A stretch of DNA of 64,000 bases from JAFGUF01 sp040883315 (GCA_040883315.1 JBFLKU010000016.1:83754-147753); one strand, 5' to 3'; counted from the stretch's first letter, positions 35,223 to 44,287 are shown. The notes: generated by a model from the letters alone, not told the origin. A program made the numbers and translations.

Positions 35223-36022
35223 TAAACTATCTTCTTTCTAATTCTTCCTGAAATTTGGTCAATCACAGTAACAGTTATGATTAAAACTATTATTATGATT
35301 CCCGCTCTAGACCATGCTCTGTTTCTGATGGCAAAAATAAGCGGTGCACCTATTCCACCTGCACCAACCAATCCAAGGGTAGATGCAGCACGCATATTTA
35401 TTTCAAATCTATATAGAGTATAGCTGATAAGCTCTGGTGATACCTGCGGCAAAATAGCCCTGAAAAGCGCTTCCCATCTGTTGCCTCCGCATGATTCCAG
35501 TGCCTCTTTCACACCCATATCCATGCTTTCAATGGATTCCGAGAAAAGCTTTGCCAGCATTCCTATGGAGTGGATTCCAAGTGCCAATATACCTGCAGGT
35601 GCACCTGGGCCTACTACTGAAATAAACATAAGTGCCAATATCAGCTCAGGAAAGCTTCTTATTAGCGTTACTATCACTTTACCGACCTTTGATACTTTCT
35701 CTCCCACAATATTCTGGCTGGCGAGAAGAGCAAATGGTATTGAAATAATAGCAGAAACGAAAGTTCCGCTTATGGCAATTGCTATGGTTTCAAGTACTGC
35801 AAATATCAGTCCATCTTTTGTTAAATTTTGTGCGTATGATAAATCAGGATGAATGAAACCCTGAAAAAGAGCCTTTATAGATCCGGCGGCTGTCTTCATT
35901 ATACCTTTATATTCTATTCCCTTAAACCCCCAGATGATAAGAGAAAACACAATAATATAATAAAGAGCCTTTAGTGCCATCTTAATATAGTTTCGTTCTT
36001 TTTTTACAATTATCTTTTCCAT
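35222..36022 (-). CDS. phnE: Phosphonate-type ABC transporter permease (second PhnE)
   Basis: Permease of 266 residues with about six membrane helices. The ATPase-contact loop is ALESCGGNRWEALFRAILPQ, and the C-terminal half has FEINMRAASTLGLVGAGGIG, a PhnE hallmark. It is coupled on both sides by one-base TAATG overlaps, to the first phnE and to surE. The two permeases probably form a heterodimer. Confidence 0.93.
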   Translation of the reverse strand: MEKIIVKKERNYIKMALKALYYIIVFSLIIWGFKGIEYKGIMKTAAGSIKALFQGFIHPDLSYAQNLTKDGLIFAVLETIAIAISGTFVSAIISIPFALLASQNIVGEKVSKVGKVIVTLIRSFPELILALMFISVVGPGAPAGILALGIHSIGMLAKLFSESIESMDMGVKEALESCGGNRWEALFRAILPQVSPELISYTLYRFEINMRAASTLGLVGAGGIGAPLIFAIRNRAWSRAGIIIIVLIITVTVIDQISGRIRKKIV

Positions 36023-36810
36023 TACACCAACCTCTTTCTGATGCTGGAGCTTACCAGATCGATAACCATAACAACAGCGAACGAGAATATTATTATCATT
36101 CCGATTCTGTCGAATTTACGCCACGCAAGGTTAAATTCAAACAGCTGCCCTATTCCGCCTGCACCTACATAGCCTAAAACTGCCGCTGCACGCACATTCA
36201 CCTCGAAGCCATACAATGTGTAGGACATATACTGGGGCAGTATCTGGGGCATTATGGCATACCTTAGTATGTTCATTTTGTTTGCACCAAGTGACATAAG
36301 TGCCTCTACCTGCCCATAGTCTATGGCCTCTATAGATTCATATGTCAGTTTTGATACTAATCCAAAGGTAAAGATAGACAATGCTACCACGCCGGAAAAA
36401 GCACCAGTACCAAACACAGCAACGAATAATGAAGCCAAAACAAGAGCTGGTATGGTTCTGAATATATTCAGTACAAATCTTAGCGGAATTTGCAGGAATC
36501 CAGACTTTATGAAATTATTCGCAGCTAAAACAGCAACTGGCAGTGCTACTATCGCGCCGATAAACGTGCCTACTATAGCCATACGAATAGTTTCAAGCAT
36601 GGGAGATATTATATTTGGAATGTATCCAAAATCCGGTGGGGCAAACATTCTTTTTAAGATACTGCCTCCCTTGCTAAGATTCTGAAAAACCTCAAATATA
36701 TTAAATTTCGCTAAAAACCCGCTACCAAGTATAAGAAATATTACAATAGCGAGAGTTATATTCGTTTTCATCCTATCAGGTTTTGGTATTATAATTCTAT
36801 TTTCTGACAT
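36022..36810 (-). CDS. phnE: Phosphonate-type ABC transporter permease (first PhnE)
   Basis: Permease of 262 residues, paralogous to the next gene. The contact loop ALMSLGANKMNILRYAIMPQ and FEVNVRAAAVLGYVGAGGIG are both present, with about six helices starting near residue 15. It lies two bases after phnC and overlaps the second phnE by one base. Confidence 0.93.
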   Translation of the reverse strand: MSENRIIIPKPDRMKTNITLAIVIFLILGSGFLAKFNIFEVFQNLSKGGSILKRMFAPPDFGYIPNIISPMLETIRMAIVGTFIGAIVALPVAVLAANNFIKSGFLQIPLRFVLNIFRTIPALVLASLFVAVFGTGAFSGVVALSIFTFGLVSKLTYESIEAIDYGQVEALMSLGANKMNILRYAIMPQILPQYMSYTLYGFEVNVRAAAVLGYVGAGGIGQLFEFNLAWRKFDRIGMIIIFSFAVVMVIDLVSSSIRKRLV

Positions 36811-36812
36811 AA

Positions 36813-37589
36813 CTATTCACCCAAAACTTCATCATTGTGTATAGGACGACCATATACTTTCTCTAGGTCTGCAAAGAATTTATTTTTGTCTATGCCTTCC
36901 ATCTGCACATCATATACTATTTCGCCTGCACGCACGCCCACCACTCTTGTAGCGTATTTTAAAGCTAAGTCAACATGGTGAAGATTGGCTACTGTCGTTA
37001 TTCCATCTTCTTCATTTATCTTTTTAAGATAATCCATTACCTGAATAGTAGTTATTGGGTCTAGTGATGCTACAGGCTCATCAGCCAGCATCAGCTTAGG
37101 CTCCTGTGCCAGTGCTCGTGCTATTGCCACACGCTGCTGCTGCCCACCGGAAAGGTCGCTTGCCCTATTGTGCACCTTTTCGAGTATATCTACCCTTTTC
37201 AAGGCTCTGTAAGCAATTTGTTTATCTGACTCTGGGAAAATGCCCAGAATGGTCTTCCAAGTTGGATTATATGCTACACGTCCTGACAGCACATTTGAAA
37301 GCACTGACATTCTTTTTACTATATTAAACCCTTGGAAAATCATTCCTATTTGCCTGCGAATATTTATAAGCTCTCTGCCCCTTGCTCTAGTTACAGACTC
37401 TCCTTCAAAAAACACTTCTCCCTCTGTTGCATCAATCAGCTTGTTTATCAGCCTTAAAAGAGTGGATTTGCCTGCGCCGGAAAGACCTATTATAGCCACA
37501 AATTCGCCATTGTTTATCTTTAAGTCAACATTATTAAGTGCTCTCACGCCGTTTGGATATACCTTGCTGACCTTTTTAAATTCTATCAC
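36813..37589 (-). CDS. phnC: Phosphonate-type ABC transporter ATPase PhnC
   Basis: ATPase of 258 residues. Walker A is GLSGAGKST, the signature is LSGGQQQRVAIARALA, and Walker B is LMLADEPVASLDP; FEGESVTRARGRELINIRRQIGMIFQGFNIV is the typical Q-loop region in PhnC. I choose GTG 37589 (protein starting with IEFKKVSKVYPNG) because GGAG lies eight bases upstream, rather than GTG 37607. It powers import with the two PhnE permeases and PhnD. Confidence 0.93.
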   Translation of the reverse strand: MIEFKKVSKVYPNGVRALNNVDLKINNGEFVAIIGLSGAGKSTLLRLINKLIDATEGEVFFEGESVTRARGRELINIRRQIGMIFQGFNIVKRMSVLSNVLSGRVAYNPTWKTILGIFPESDKQIAYRALKRVDILEKVHNRASDLSGGQQQRVAIARALAQEPKLMLADEPVASLDPITTIQVMDYLKKINEEDGITTVANLHHVDLALKYATRVVGVRAGEIVYDVQMEGIDKNKFFADLEKVYGRPIHNDEVLGE

Positions 37590-37616
37590 TTTATATACTC
37601 CAATCACAATTAAACA

Positions 37617-37650
37617 ATATGGCTGTATCTTTAAAAAGAGACAGCCATAT
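37617..37650 (-). terminator. Intergenic hairpin between phnD and phnC
   Basis: ATATGGCTGT (37617-37626) is complementary to ACAGCCATAT (37641-37650), with further pairing possible inside the loop. On the minus strand it is followed by TGTTTAATT, a weak T tract. It probably lowers expression of phnC and the permeases relative to phnD. Confidence 0.72.
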
Positions 37651-37674
37651 GTATAAATTTAAATTTAAAAAAAT

Positions 37675-38586
37675 TTAGTCACCGAAATTCCATTGCTCTT
37701 GTCTTTCCAGGTATTCTCTTACTTGAGCATATTCTTCGTCAGTTACAGGTGCATATCCTTCATGTGAATAGATAGCTCTGATAATCTCAAGACCTTCTTC
37801 GCTTTCAGCTATTGCCATAAATGCGTCTGAGATTTTCTTCTTCATCTTGTCATCAAGGCTAGGAATTACTGAAATAGTGTCATTTGGAATTTCTGATGTA
37901 TTCATAACGAATACTACGTTTTCCATTAGGTCATCATAGAAGTCTTCGCCTTCAAATAATGTACGTGCATCTTTGAATGTGAATGCTGCATCAGCTTCGC
38001 CGTTATATACAGCCAAGATTGCATTGTCGTGTCCGCCAGCATTAATCCATTCAACGTCTGTTTCTGGGTTTAGACCATTGTCAGCCAAAAGGTTTGCAGG
38101 CCATACAAAGCCAGATGTTGATGTGAATGAAGAAATAGCTATTTTCTTGCCTTTCAAATCTGCAACTGATGTGATTCCGCTGTCTTTAGCAACTACTAAT
38201 TGTGATTTGTATCCGCCAACTAGTGGTTGGTCTAATAGTTTGCCGCCATTGTCATCTACGTCATAGCGCAATGATTTCAATATAGCCTCAGCAGCTCCCT
38301 CGTCAGCAGCTAGTACATATGCAGTAGTAGCCAACAGTCCAACTTGTACTTGTTCTGATGCCATTGCCTCGATTAATGCATTATAATCTGTAGCAATAGT
38401 AACATTTACGTCCATGTCTAGTTGTTCTTCTAGCAGCTTCTCAAGTGGTAATCTTTGTGCTTCTAGTACTGATGCATCTCTTGAAGGAATTAATTGAACT
38501 TCAAGAACATCAAGCTTGCTTCCACAGCCTGCGAAGACTGCCATTACGAATGCTAAAACTAAAACAATCGCCAATATTTTTTTCAT
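37675..38586 (-). CDS. phnD: Phosphonate-type substrate-binding lipoprotein PhnD
   Basis: Lipoprotein of 303 residues with lipobox FAGC (Cys21). The mature part is a type II binding protein of the PhnD/phosphite family: QLIPSRDASVLEAQRLPLEKLLEE, QVGLLATTAYVLA, GKKIAISSFTSTSGFVWPANLL, and EADAAFTFKDART. The Ser/Thr cluster STSG matches the phosphoryl-binding region. It is the first gene of phnD-phnC-phnE-phnE-surE. There are no C-P lyase genes here, so the substrate may be a phosphate ester or phosphite instead of a phosphonate. Confidence 0.92.
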   Translation of the reverse strand: MKKILAIVLVLAFVMAVFAGCGSKLDVLEVQLIPSRDASVLEAQRLPLEKLLEEQLDMDVNVTIATDYNALIEAMASEQVQVGLLATTAYVLAADEGAAEAILKSLRYDVDDNGGKLLDQPLVGGYKSQLVVAKDSGITSVADLKGKKIAISSFTSTSGFVWPANLLADNGLNPETDVEWINAGGHDNAILAVYNGEADAAFTFKDARTLFEGEDFYDDLMENVVFVMNTSEIPNDTISVIPSLDDKMKKKISDAFMAIAESEEGLEIIRAIYSHEGYAPVTDEEYAQVREYLERQEQWNFGD

Positions 38587-38620
38587 GGTATACCTCTCTC
38601 ATAATTTTTCTACATATTGT

Positions 38621-38649
38621 AGTATAGCACCATCTACTTATCTATTCAA
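38621..38649 (-). promoter_or_regulatory. Promoter of the phnD operon
   Basis: On the minus strand, TTGAAT (38644-38649), a 17-base spacer and TATACT (38621-38626) lie about 35 bases before phnD. No clear Pho box is visible. Confidence 0.7.
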
Positions 38650-38750
38650 TACAAAATATAGTATTTAATGCTTAATCTAATAAATAAATACACTTTTAAC
38701 ATATCGCAAAAGACACATAATGTATTCGTAAAATCTATGTAAAATTTAAC

Positions 38751-39848
38751 TTAGACTTTTCCTTGGCTTATCATTGACTTTAAAAATTTAATCATATCAT
38801 CTGTGCTAGGTGGGCAGCCTTCCGCATAATTTCTGAATTCGCAGGTGCAGTCCCCTATTCCTACATCACCACTCTGTCCTTTATATGCCTGACCAATGCA
38901 TATTTGCTGTGTAAATCTCTCTGTAAGCCCTTCTTGTTTCAGCTGCTCCATTGCCATCACCAAGTGGCTATAGCAGGCTGAACAGGCGTTTTCTTCGCTT
39001 ATTATATTCAGATATTTTTTATCTATCTGATTAATCTTTATCGTATTTTTTCTTTCGCTTATATTTATTATTTGCGATTCATCTTTCAGTAGCTCTCCTA
39101 CACCTAAATCATGTGCAATTTTTATATATTCTATAGACAGAGGCTCATATCCCAGCACTTTTGCAGCATAGCTGTCCATCAGTACAGGGTCGTACGCTGC
39201 TGCTATCATATCCATTTGCTTGGGTCTGCCGCCCTCTTCAAAATATGGATCCGGACATATTGCGTCTGCTATTATTAAGTCCTGCTTTATAATTGTATTC
39301 AAATACGCAATAGGCTTGTGCAGTCCTATTTGATGATATTTTCTTTTCTCGATATCAGGTATTAGTCCCTTCATGTTTTTAAGAGCACATGTAATATCTG
39401 TCTGGCAGTGTCCCTTTATTAACGGAACATTTATCAGATAATCCACTTTTTCTACATATTCGCTTATAAACAAATCTAATCCTCTTACATTGTGTGCTAT
39501 GCTCTGTGTCTGCTTTATGTTGATAAACTGAATATCGTATTTTCTGCATAGGTCTGTATAGCCGCAGTAATCAGCCACATCTTCCGTTTTTGCTCCAATC
39601 CAGCTGCTCTCAAGTATTATTATATTGCTATACCCTTTATCTTTCAGATATATAATTATGCCTTCAACTATTTCAGGATGCGTTGTTGCCCCCTGCGATG
39701 CCTTAGACACACACACTAAATTGGGCTTAATACCTATCAGCATATCCTTGCTGCGCCCATCTAGTGGATTCATATAGTCTAGGATATCCATGGTCATCTG
39801 CGTTATGTCTTTGCCTTTTATTAAAAATATTTTATCTTCATTTTTCAT
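38751..39848 (-). CDS. DUF362 domain protein with Cys-rich C-terminus
   Basis: Protein of 365 residues. The N-terminal two thirds is a DUF362 domain (IGIKPNLVC, TTHPEIVEGIIIYLKDKG, VPLIKGHCQTDITCALKNMKGLIP, ADAICPDP). The C-terminal part has seven Cys: ENACSACYSHL, QICIGQ, GDCTCEF and EGCPPS, which may hold an iron-sulfur cluster, although it is not the ferredoxin type often fused to DUF362. I choose ATG 39848 because AGGGTGG lies a few bases upstream; a frame extends to 39887. The gene is divergent from the AEC permease. The function of the family is unknown. Confidence 0.83.
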   Translation of the reverse strand: MKNEDKIFLIKGKDITQMTMDILDYMNPLDGRSKDMLIGIKPNLVCVSKASQGATTHPEIVEGIIIYLKDKGYSNIIILESSWIGAKTEDVADYCGYTDLCRKYDIQFINIKQTQSIAHNVRGLDLFISEYVEKVDYLINVPLIKGHCQTDITCALKNMKGLIPDIEKRKYHQIGLHKPIAYLNTIIKQDLIIADAICPDPYFEEGGRPKQMDMIAAAYDPVLMDSYAAKVLGYEPLSIEYIKIAHDLGVGELLKDESQIINISERKNTIKINQIDKKYLNIISEENACSACYSHLVMAMEQLKQEGLTERFTQQICIGQAYKGQSGDVGIGDCTCEFRNYAEGCPPSTDDMIKFLKSMISQGKV

Positions 39849-39958
39849 GTAGCCACCCTGAATCATTATATCAAATGCCAAATACATAGTCTATAAGAGT
39901 TTTATAAGACAAATTAATTGTTTTGGTGTATAATACTTATTCGAATGCGGAGGTTGAG

Positions 39959-40894
39959 ATGTTCTTCATTTTGAACAAAATGTTAAGCTTTTTCATAAGT
40001 GTAATTCTGCCATTGATAATTGGCTATCTAATTAAAAGTATTTTTAAAGTAAAAAAAGAAAAACTAGATTTTTTGCTTTACATTAATATAATGCTTGTAT
40101 TACCAATTTCTTTGATTTTGGTGTTCTGGAAAATGGAGCTGACAAGAAGCATGATACTGCTGCCTATTCTAGGGTTTATTCTACCCTTGGTTTCTGGCTT
40201 TTTAGGGTATTTATTCAGCAGAGGCAAATTTGAAGACCCAAAGCAAAAAGGAAGCTACATCGTCTCCAATCTACTAAGCAATAGAGGCACAATCGGCGGA
40301 TTGACCATGTATATATTATACGGTGAGCTAGGCTATGCATACGTAAACTTGATTATTCTTTTTGGGAGTGTATTGGTATATTTAATTGCCTATCCTTTGG
40401 GCAACTATTTCAGCAGCAATTCTACAAATGAAAAAAGAACATTTAAATCGATAATTTTCAAGAGAACCAATATACCAATCTTAGGTATATTTATAGGTAT
40501 ACTTCTTAATTTCTTTGGCGGCGAAAGACCCATTGCACTCACAAACATTGTAGATTTTTTAGTAAAATCTATGGCATGGTTTTCTCTGATCCCTGTAGGA
40601 TCATCAATAGACTTTCACGGCATGAAAAAGCACCTTTCAAAGGTGCTTGATATCGGTCTCATAAAATTTGTTATTATGCCTCTGCTTTCAGCAGTAGTTG
40701 CATATCTACTAATACCGGATAAGCAAATGGCAACGTCTTTGATAGTGGTCAGCGCCACACCAGTTGCAATAAATGCTGTTGTGGTAGCAAAGCTAACCAA
40801 GCTGGATGAAAATGTAGCAATTGCAGCATTTTTGTTCACTATCACTGTGTATCTGGTCGTTCTCTTCCCAATAATAACTATAGTTTTCAGTTAA
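39959..40894 (+). CDS. AEC-family permease (auxin efflux carrier/malate permease-like)
   Basis: Membrane protein of 312 residues with about ten helices. The family pattern is seen in ISVILPLIIGYLIK near the N-terminus, NRGTIGG in the middle, and SATPVAINAVVVAKLTKLDE in the last third. A GGAGG site at 39949-39953 sets ATG 39959. A TATAAT at 39929-39934 is the likely -10 box. The gene ends one base from the stop of malic enzyme on the other strand. In Bacillus, an AEC permease is next to malic enzyme (ywkA-ywkB), so malate transport is plausible. Confidence 0.88.
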   Translation: MFFILNKMLSFFISVILPLIIGYLIKSIFKVKKEKLDFLLYINIMLVLPISLILVFWKMELTRSMILLPILGFILPLVSGFLGYLFSRGKFEDPKQKGSYIVSNLLSNRGTIGGLTMYILYGELGYAYVNLIILFGSVLVYLIAYPLGNYFSSNSTNEKRTFKSIIFKRTNIPILGIFIGILLNFFGGERPIALTNIVDFLVKSMAWFSLIPVGSSIDFHGMKKHLSKVLDIGLIKFVIMPLLSAVVAYLLIPDKQMATSLIVVSATPVAINAVVVAKLTKLDENVAIAAFLFTITVYLVVLFPIITIVFS

Positions 40895-40895
40895 T

Positions 40896-42068
40896 CTATA
40901 TTCTGTTTACGCCGGTCTTTATGGCGGCCTCTGCCACAGCATCCGCCACAGCTTTTCCTATTCTTTCATCAAATGCATTGGGAAGAATAAATTCTGTGCT
41001 GAGTTCATCATCAGATACTAATTCTGCAATTGCAAAAGATGCTGCTATTTTCATTTCATCGTTTATGTCGCTGGCACGCACGTCCAGTGCACCGCGGAAA
41101 ACACCAGGGAAGGCCAAAACATTATTTATTTGATTGGCAAAGTCACTTCTGCCTGTTCCCACAATTTTGGCACCTGCATCCTTTGCGACATCCGGCATAA
41201 TCTCCGGCACAGGGTTGCTCATCGCAAAACAAATGGCATCATCTGCCATAGACTTCACCATTTCAGGCGATACAATATTTGCACAGGCTACTCCTATAAA
41301 AACATCTGCGTCAGCTATCACATCCGCAAGGCTGCCCTTTTCTCTATTTGGATTAGTTCTTTTTGACAAGTCTATATGTTCTTTCGAGAGATTATCTTTG
41401 CCCTCAAATACTGCTCCGTCTTTGTCACATACTATGATGTTTTTAACACCATATGAAAGAAGCAGATTGGTGATAGCTGTGCCCGCAGCACCAGCACCCA
41501 CCAGAACCACTTTTATATTCTCTTTTTGCTTTTTTACTATCTTCAGCGAATTTATAAGTGCCGACAAAACAACAATAGCTGTTCCATGCTGGTCATCATG
41601 AAATATTGGTATATCGCATTTTTCTTTTAGTCTTTTTTCTATCTCAAAGCATCTGGGGGCACCAATGTCTTCTAGGTTTATTCCGCCAAAGCTTCCTGAT
41701 ATATTATATATAGTGTTTACTATCTCATCCACATCTTTTGTATACAGGCAAAGTGGTATAGCATCTACGCCGCCAAATTCCTTGAAAAGCACGCATTTGC
41801 CTTCCATCACAGGCATGCCAGCCAAAGGCCCAATATCGCCAAGCCCAAGCACAGCAGTGCCGTCTGTTATGACTGCCACAGTGTTCCATCGCCTTGTCAG
41901 CTCGTAGCTTTTGTTTTCATCGTTTTGTATTTCCTTGCAAATCTGTGCAACACCAGGCGTATATGCCAGTGATAGATCATCTTTGCTGTTCACCTTCACT
42001 CGGCTAACTACCTCTATTTTGCCTTTTAGCTTTTCATGCAGTTTCAGTGCTCTCTCGTTTATTGACAT
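40896..42068 (-). CDS. NAD(P)-dependent malic enzyme
   Basis: Enzyme of 390 residues that converts malate to pyruvate, CO2 and NAD(P)H. It is the short bacterial form: SLAYTPGVAQIC near the N-terminus, TDGTAVLGLGDIGPLAGMPVMEGK, metal-binding FHDDQHGTAIV, and the nucleotide-binding VLVGAGAAGTAI. No phosphotransacetylase domain is attached. It is 15 bases downstream of the VanZ-like gene and may belong to that operon. It faces the AEC permease gene tail to tail with a single base between stops, leaving no room for a terminator between them. Confidence 0.95.
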   Translation of the reverse strand: MSINERALKLHEKLKGKIEVVSRVKVNSKDDLSLAYTPGVAQICKEIQNDENKSYELTRRWNTVAVITDGTAVLGLGDIGPLAGMPVMEGKCVLFKEFGGVDAIPLCLYTKDVDEIVNTIYNISGSFGGINLEDIGAPRCFEIEKRLKEKCDIPIFHDDQHGTAIVVLSALINSLKIVKKQKENIKVVLVGAGAAGTAITNLLLSYGVKNIIVCDKDGAVFEGKDNLSKEHIDLSKRTNPNREKGSLADVIADADVFIGVACANIVSPEMVKSMADDAICFAMSNPVPEIMPDVAKDAGAKIVGTGRSDFANQINNVLAFPGVFRGALDVRASDINDEMKIAASFAIAELVSDDELSTEFILPNAFDERIGKAVADAVAEAAIKTGVNRI

Positions 42069-42083
42069 CGTATCTCCTCTTAC

Positions 42084-42641
42084 TTACTTTTGATTTCTAT
42101 GTTTTTTCGCGAAAAAGATTTTATATACTATAAATCCGATCATTGCACCAAAAACATTAAGAATAATATCATCAGTATCAAATGTCCTATTTGATAAATT
42201 GGCTAAATTCAGAACAAGTTGGCTCACCTCTATGCACAGAGACCATATGAATCCCGGCAAAAATAGTCCATACCATTTCCTGAACTTAGGAAAAAGCATA
42301 GGCGGGAAAAAGCCAGCCGGAATGAATAAAATAATATTGCCCAAAAATTGTCTCGCTGCTCCGCTTTGTCCGTCCAACATATTCATGAACTGTCCTTTCA
42401 GCAGAGAAAACGGCTTCGAATTCCATGGGGGTGCATACTGAAATTTTTCAAAAATAGTCATATCAGTGCATTCGCCGCTTGATGGTATAGTCATGCCTAG
42501 CATTATAATAATGTATGCAACCCAAATAAAGCTTAGAATAAATCTTTCAAATCTTTTTGCTTTCTGTGAAATTATAACAAGGATAATTGTCACAATTATC
42601 CCTGCTAATAAAAATTTAAATGAAGGGTATATCGGTGTCAT
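42084..42641 (-). CDS. VanZ-like membrane protein
   Basis: Membrane protein of 185 residues with about four helices. It has the VanZ pattern: LGNIILFIPAGFFPPMLFPKFRKW in the middle and EVSQLVLNLANLSNRTFDTDDIILNVFGAMIGF at the end, including the Glu and Asp-Asp positions conserved in the family. VanZ proteins give low-level teicoplanin resistance in some hosts, but most family members are uncharacterised. It lies 15 bases from the genes on either side in one operon with the SH3/glycosidase-domain protein and malic enzyme. Confidence 0.88.
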   Translation of the reverse strand: MTPIYPSFKFLLAGIIVTIILVIISQKAKRFERFILSFIWVAYIIIMLGMTIPSSGECTDMTIFEKFQYAPPWNSKPFSLLKGQFMNMLDGQSGAARQFLGNIILFIPAGFFPPMLFPKFRKWYGLFLPGFIWSLCIEVSQLVLNLANLSNRTFDTDDIILNVFGAMIGFIVYKIFFAKKHRNQK

Positions 42642-42656
42642 TTGCGTAGTTGTCTC

Positions 42657-44018
42657 CTAGTTAAAATAAATAATATCGCCTGTCACCTTCTCCTCACCGC
42701 TGGATGGAGTATTTATTACTTCACCCTTAAATACCATTGTGCTCGCAGAGCCGCCTTCTAGATTGTATGCAACTTTGCAGCCATACTCTTCAAACATCTT
42801 TGCGAATTCCGGTAAGGTAGGTCCTTGGTAGGTCGATCGTCTGCCATCTGCGACGATTATTATATAATGTCCCGGCTCAATCATTCCAATGCCTGTGCGT
42901 GGGTTGGCAGGATTGAGTGATGAGCGCGATGAAAAATCATTGTATGCTACATAGTTCTGTACAAGTATTGGCCCATATGCCCAGCACTGCACTGCATTGT
43001 CCTTTATCAATTCGTCTGCACTCACTTTGTTCGGCATTATGCCCACCATCTCGCCGTCTTCATACAGTACGCAAAGTTCAAACCCTTTTTCGTCTCTGTA
43101 TATTTCGCCGTTTCTGATGGCTATTCCGCCTATGCTATATGATATAAAATCACCATTGATTGCAAATATAGCATTGTCTGCTTCCGCAAACATTTCAGAC
43201 GTTGTCTGTCTAATACTTCTATCTAGGCTTTCACTGGCAAGCAGCGACTTGATGTGGCTGGTGTCGCACCATATTTCTGCTACGAAATACTGCTTGTTTG
43301 GCTCTTCCACTTTATCTATTATTATCTTTAAATCATCAGATATATGAGAATAATCTGCATCCACTATCTTTCTATCATCCATGTTCAGATCAGGCGGTAC
43401 AGTAGGCATTGCCTCATATTTATTTGATGGCAGATATCCCGATTTATAGTATGTATTGGTGCAGTATCCCACTCCATCCAAAAACTTAATTTTAAGCCAT
43501 CTGCTTTTCTCCAAAACTTCTACTACGCTGTTTTGCGGCAAAACACCAATTCTTTTGTATCCTTCGCCTGGGCCTGTGCGCACATTCAGATAGTCTGTAT
43601 CTATCCAGCCCACTTCCACTACCTCATCATCCTCGGATAAAGGAAGTGGCGTAGCACCTTCGTTCACAATCTTTGGCGTAGGCCCTGGAACCATTGTCGG
43701 CCTAGGCGTGGGTGAGGCTGTAGGAGAGGCCGTAGGCTCATCCGTGGGTGCAGGCGTCACTAAAACAGTAATGACCTCTGGTGTAGAGCTTGGGGCATTC
43801 ATGTCCACTCTATTATCATCCCCTAATCTCACAACATTGGTTAAAAGCAAAATAATAAAAATCAATGAACAGGATATCACGCTTAAGAGTACTACCATTA
43901 TAACTTTAAATGATGATGTGTACTCCACTGCTTCTGCAAATTCTTCATCTTTTGATTCCTGAAATTTTCTCTTAAACTTGTTCTTTGCCTTCCTTAGTTT
44001 GTAGAAAAAGTCACTCAT
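42657..44018 (-). CDS. Surface protein: SH3 domain + phosphodiester glycosidase (NAGPA) domain
   Basis: Membrane-anchored protein of 453 residues. A cytoplasmic basic segment (1-36) and one membrane helix (about 37-63) precede a Thr/Pro-rich linker (about 80-118, PTASPTASPTPRPTMVP). A bacterial SH3 domain follows (about 133-195, YLNVRTGPGEGYKRIG), then a phosphodiester glycosidase domain (about 225-453) with FAINGDF, NPRTGIGMIEPGHY, IIVADGRRS and NLEGGSAST. This catalytic fold is related to the mammalian uncovering enzyme and probably acts on phosphodiester-linked sugars of the cell envelope. It is the first gene of an operon with a VanZ-like protein and malic enzyme. Confidence 0.9.
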   Translation of the reverse strand: MSDFFYKLRKAKNKFKRKFQESKDEEFAEAVEYTSSFKVIMVVLLSVISCSLIFIILLLTNVVRLGDDNRVDMNAPSSTPEVITVLVTPAPTDEPTASPTASPTPRPTMVPGPTPKIVNEGATPLPLSEDDEVVEVGWIDTDYLNVRTGPGEGYKRIGVLPQNSVVEVLEKSRWLKIKFLDGVGYCTNTYYKSGYLPSNKYEAMPTVPPDLNMDDRKIVDADYSHISDDLKIIIDKVEEPNKQYFVAEIWCDTSHIKSLLASESLDRSIRQTTSEMFAEADNAIFAINGDFISYSIGGIAIRNGEIYRDEKGFELCVLYEDGEMVGIMPNKVSADELIKDNAVQCWAYGPILVQNYVAYNDFSSRSSLNPANPRTGIGMIEPGHYIIIVADGRRSTYQGPTLPEFAKMFEEYGCKVAYNLEGGSASTMVFKGEVINTPSSGEEKVTGDIIYFN

Positions 44019-44236
44019 ATTTAATTACCTCTTAGTATATCTTTTGTATATAATGTTACAATAGTTTTACGCATAATTTATATACATTATAACATAATAT
44101 ATAAAAATGTATAATTAATTTTGAAAACATTAATGCCATGCATTCTAGTCCTCATAATTATAAAACATAAAAAATCAGCTATCCTTATTTCAACACAGAA
44201 AATACGTCGAAATTTTTATTTTTATCTCAAATTCTA
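44019..44236. other. Intergenic AT-rich spacer
   Basis: This stretch holds the upstream region of the SH3/glycosidase gene (minus) and leads to the tRNA promoter (plus). It is AT-rich and I see no gene or structured RNA in it. Confidence 0.5.
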
Positions 44237-44266
44237 TTGACATCAGCGTGCATAATATGATACAAT
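44237..44266 (+). promoter_or_regulatory. Promoter of the tRNA cluster
   Basis: TTGACA (44237-44242), an 18-base spacer and TACAAT (44261-44266) lie about 20 bases before the first tRNA. A perfect inverted repeat CAGCGTG/CACGCTG (44244-44250 and 44271-44277) brackets the -10 box. Confidence 0.75.
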
Positions 44267-44287
44267 TTACCACGCTGTTAATGACAT

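Noticed and set aside
40628..40648. Perfect hairpin AAGCACCTT/AAGGTGCTT inside the AEC permease gene
   Set aside because: It lies in coding sequence and has no T tract after it, so it is probably chance.
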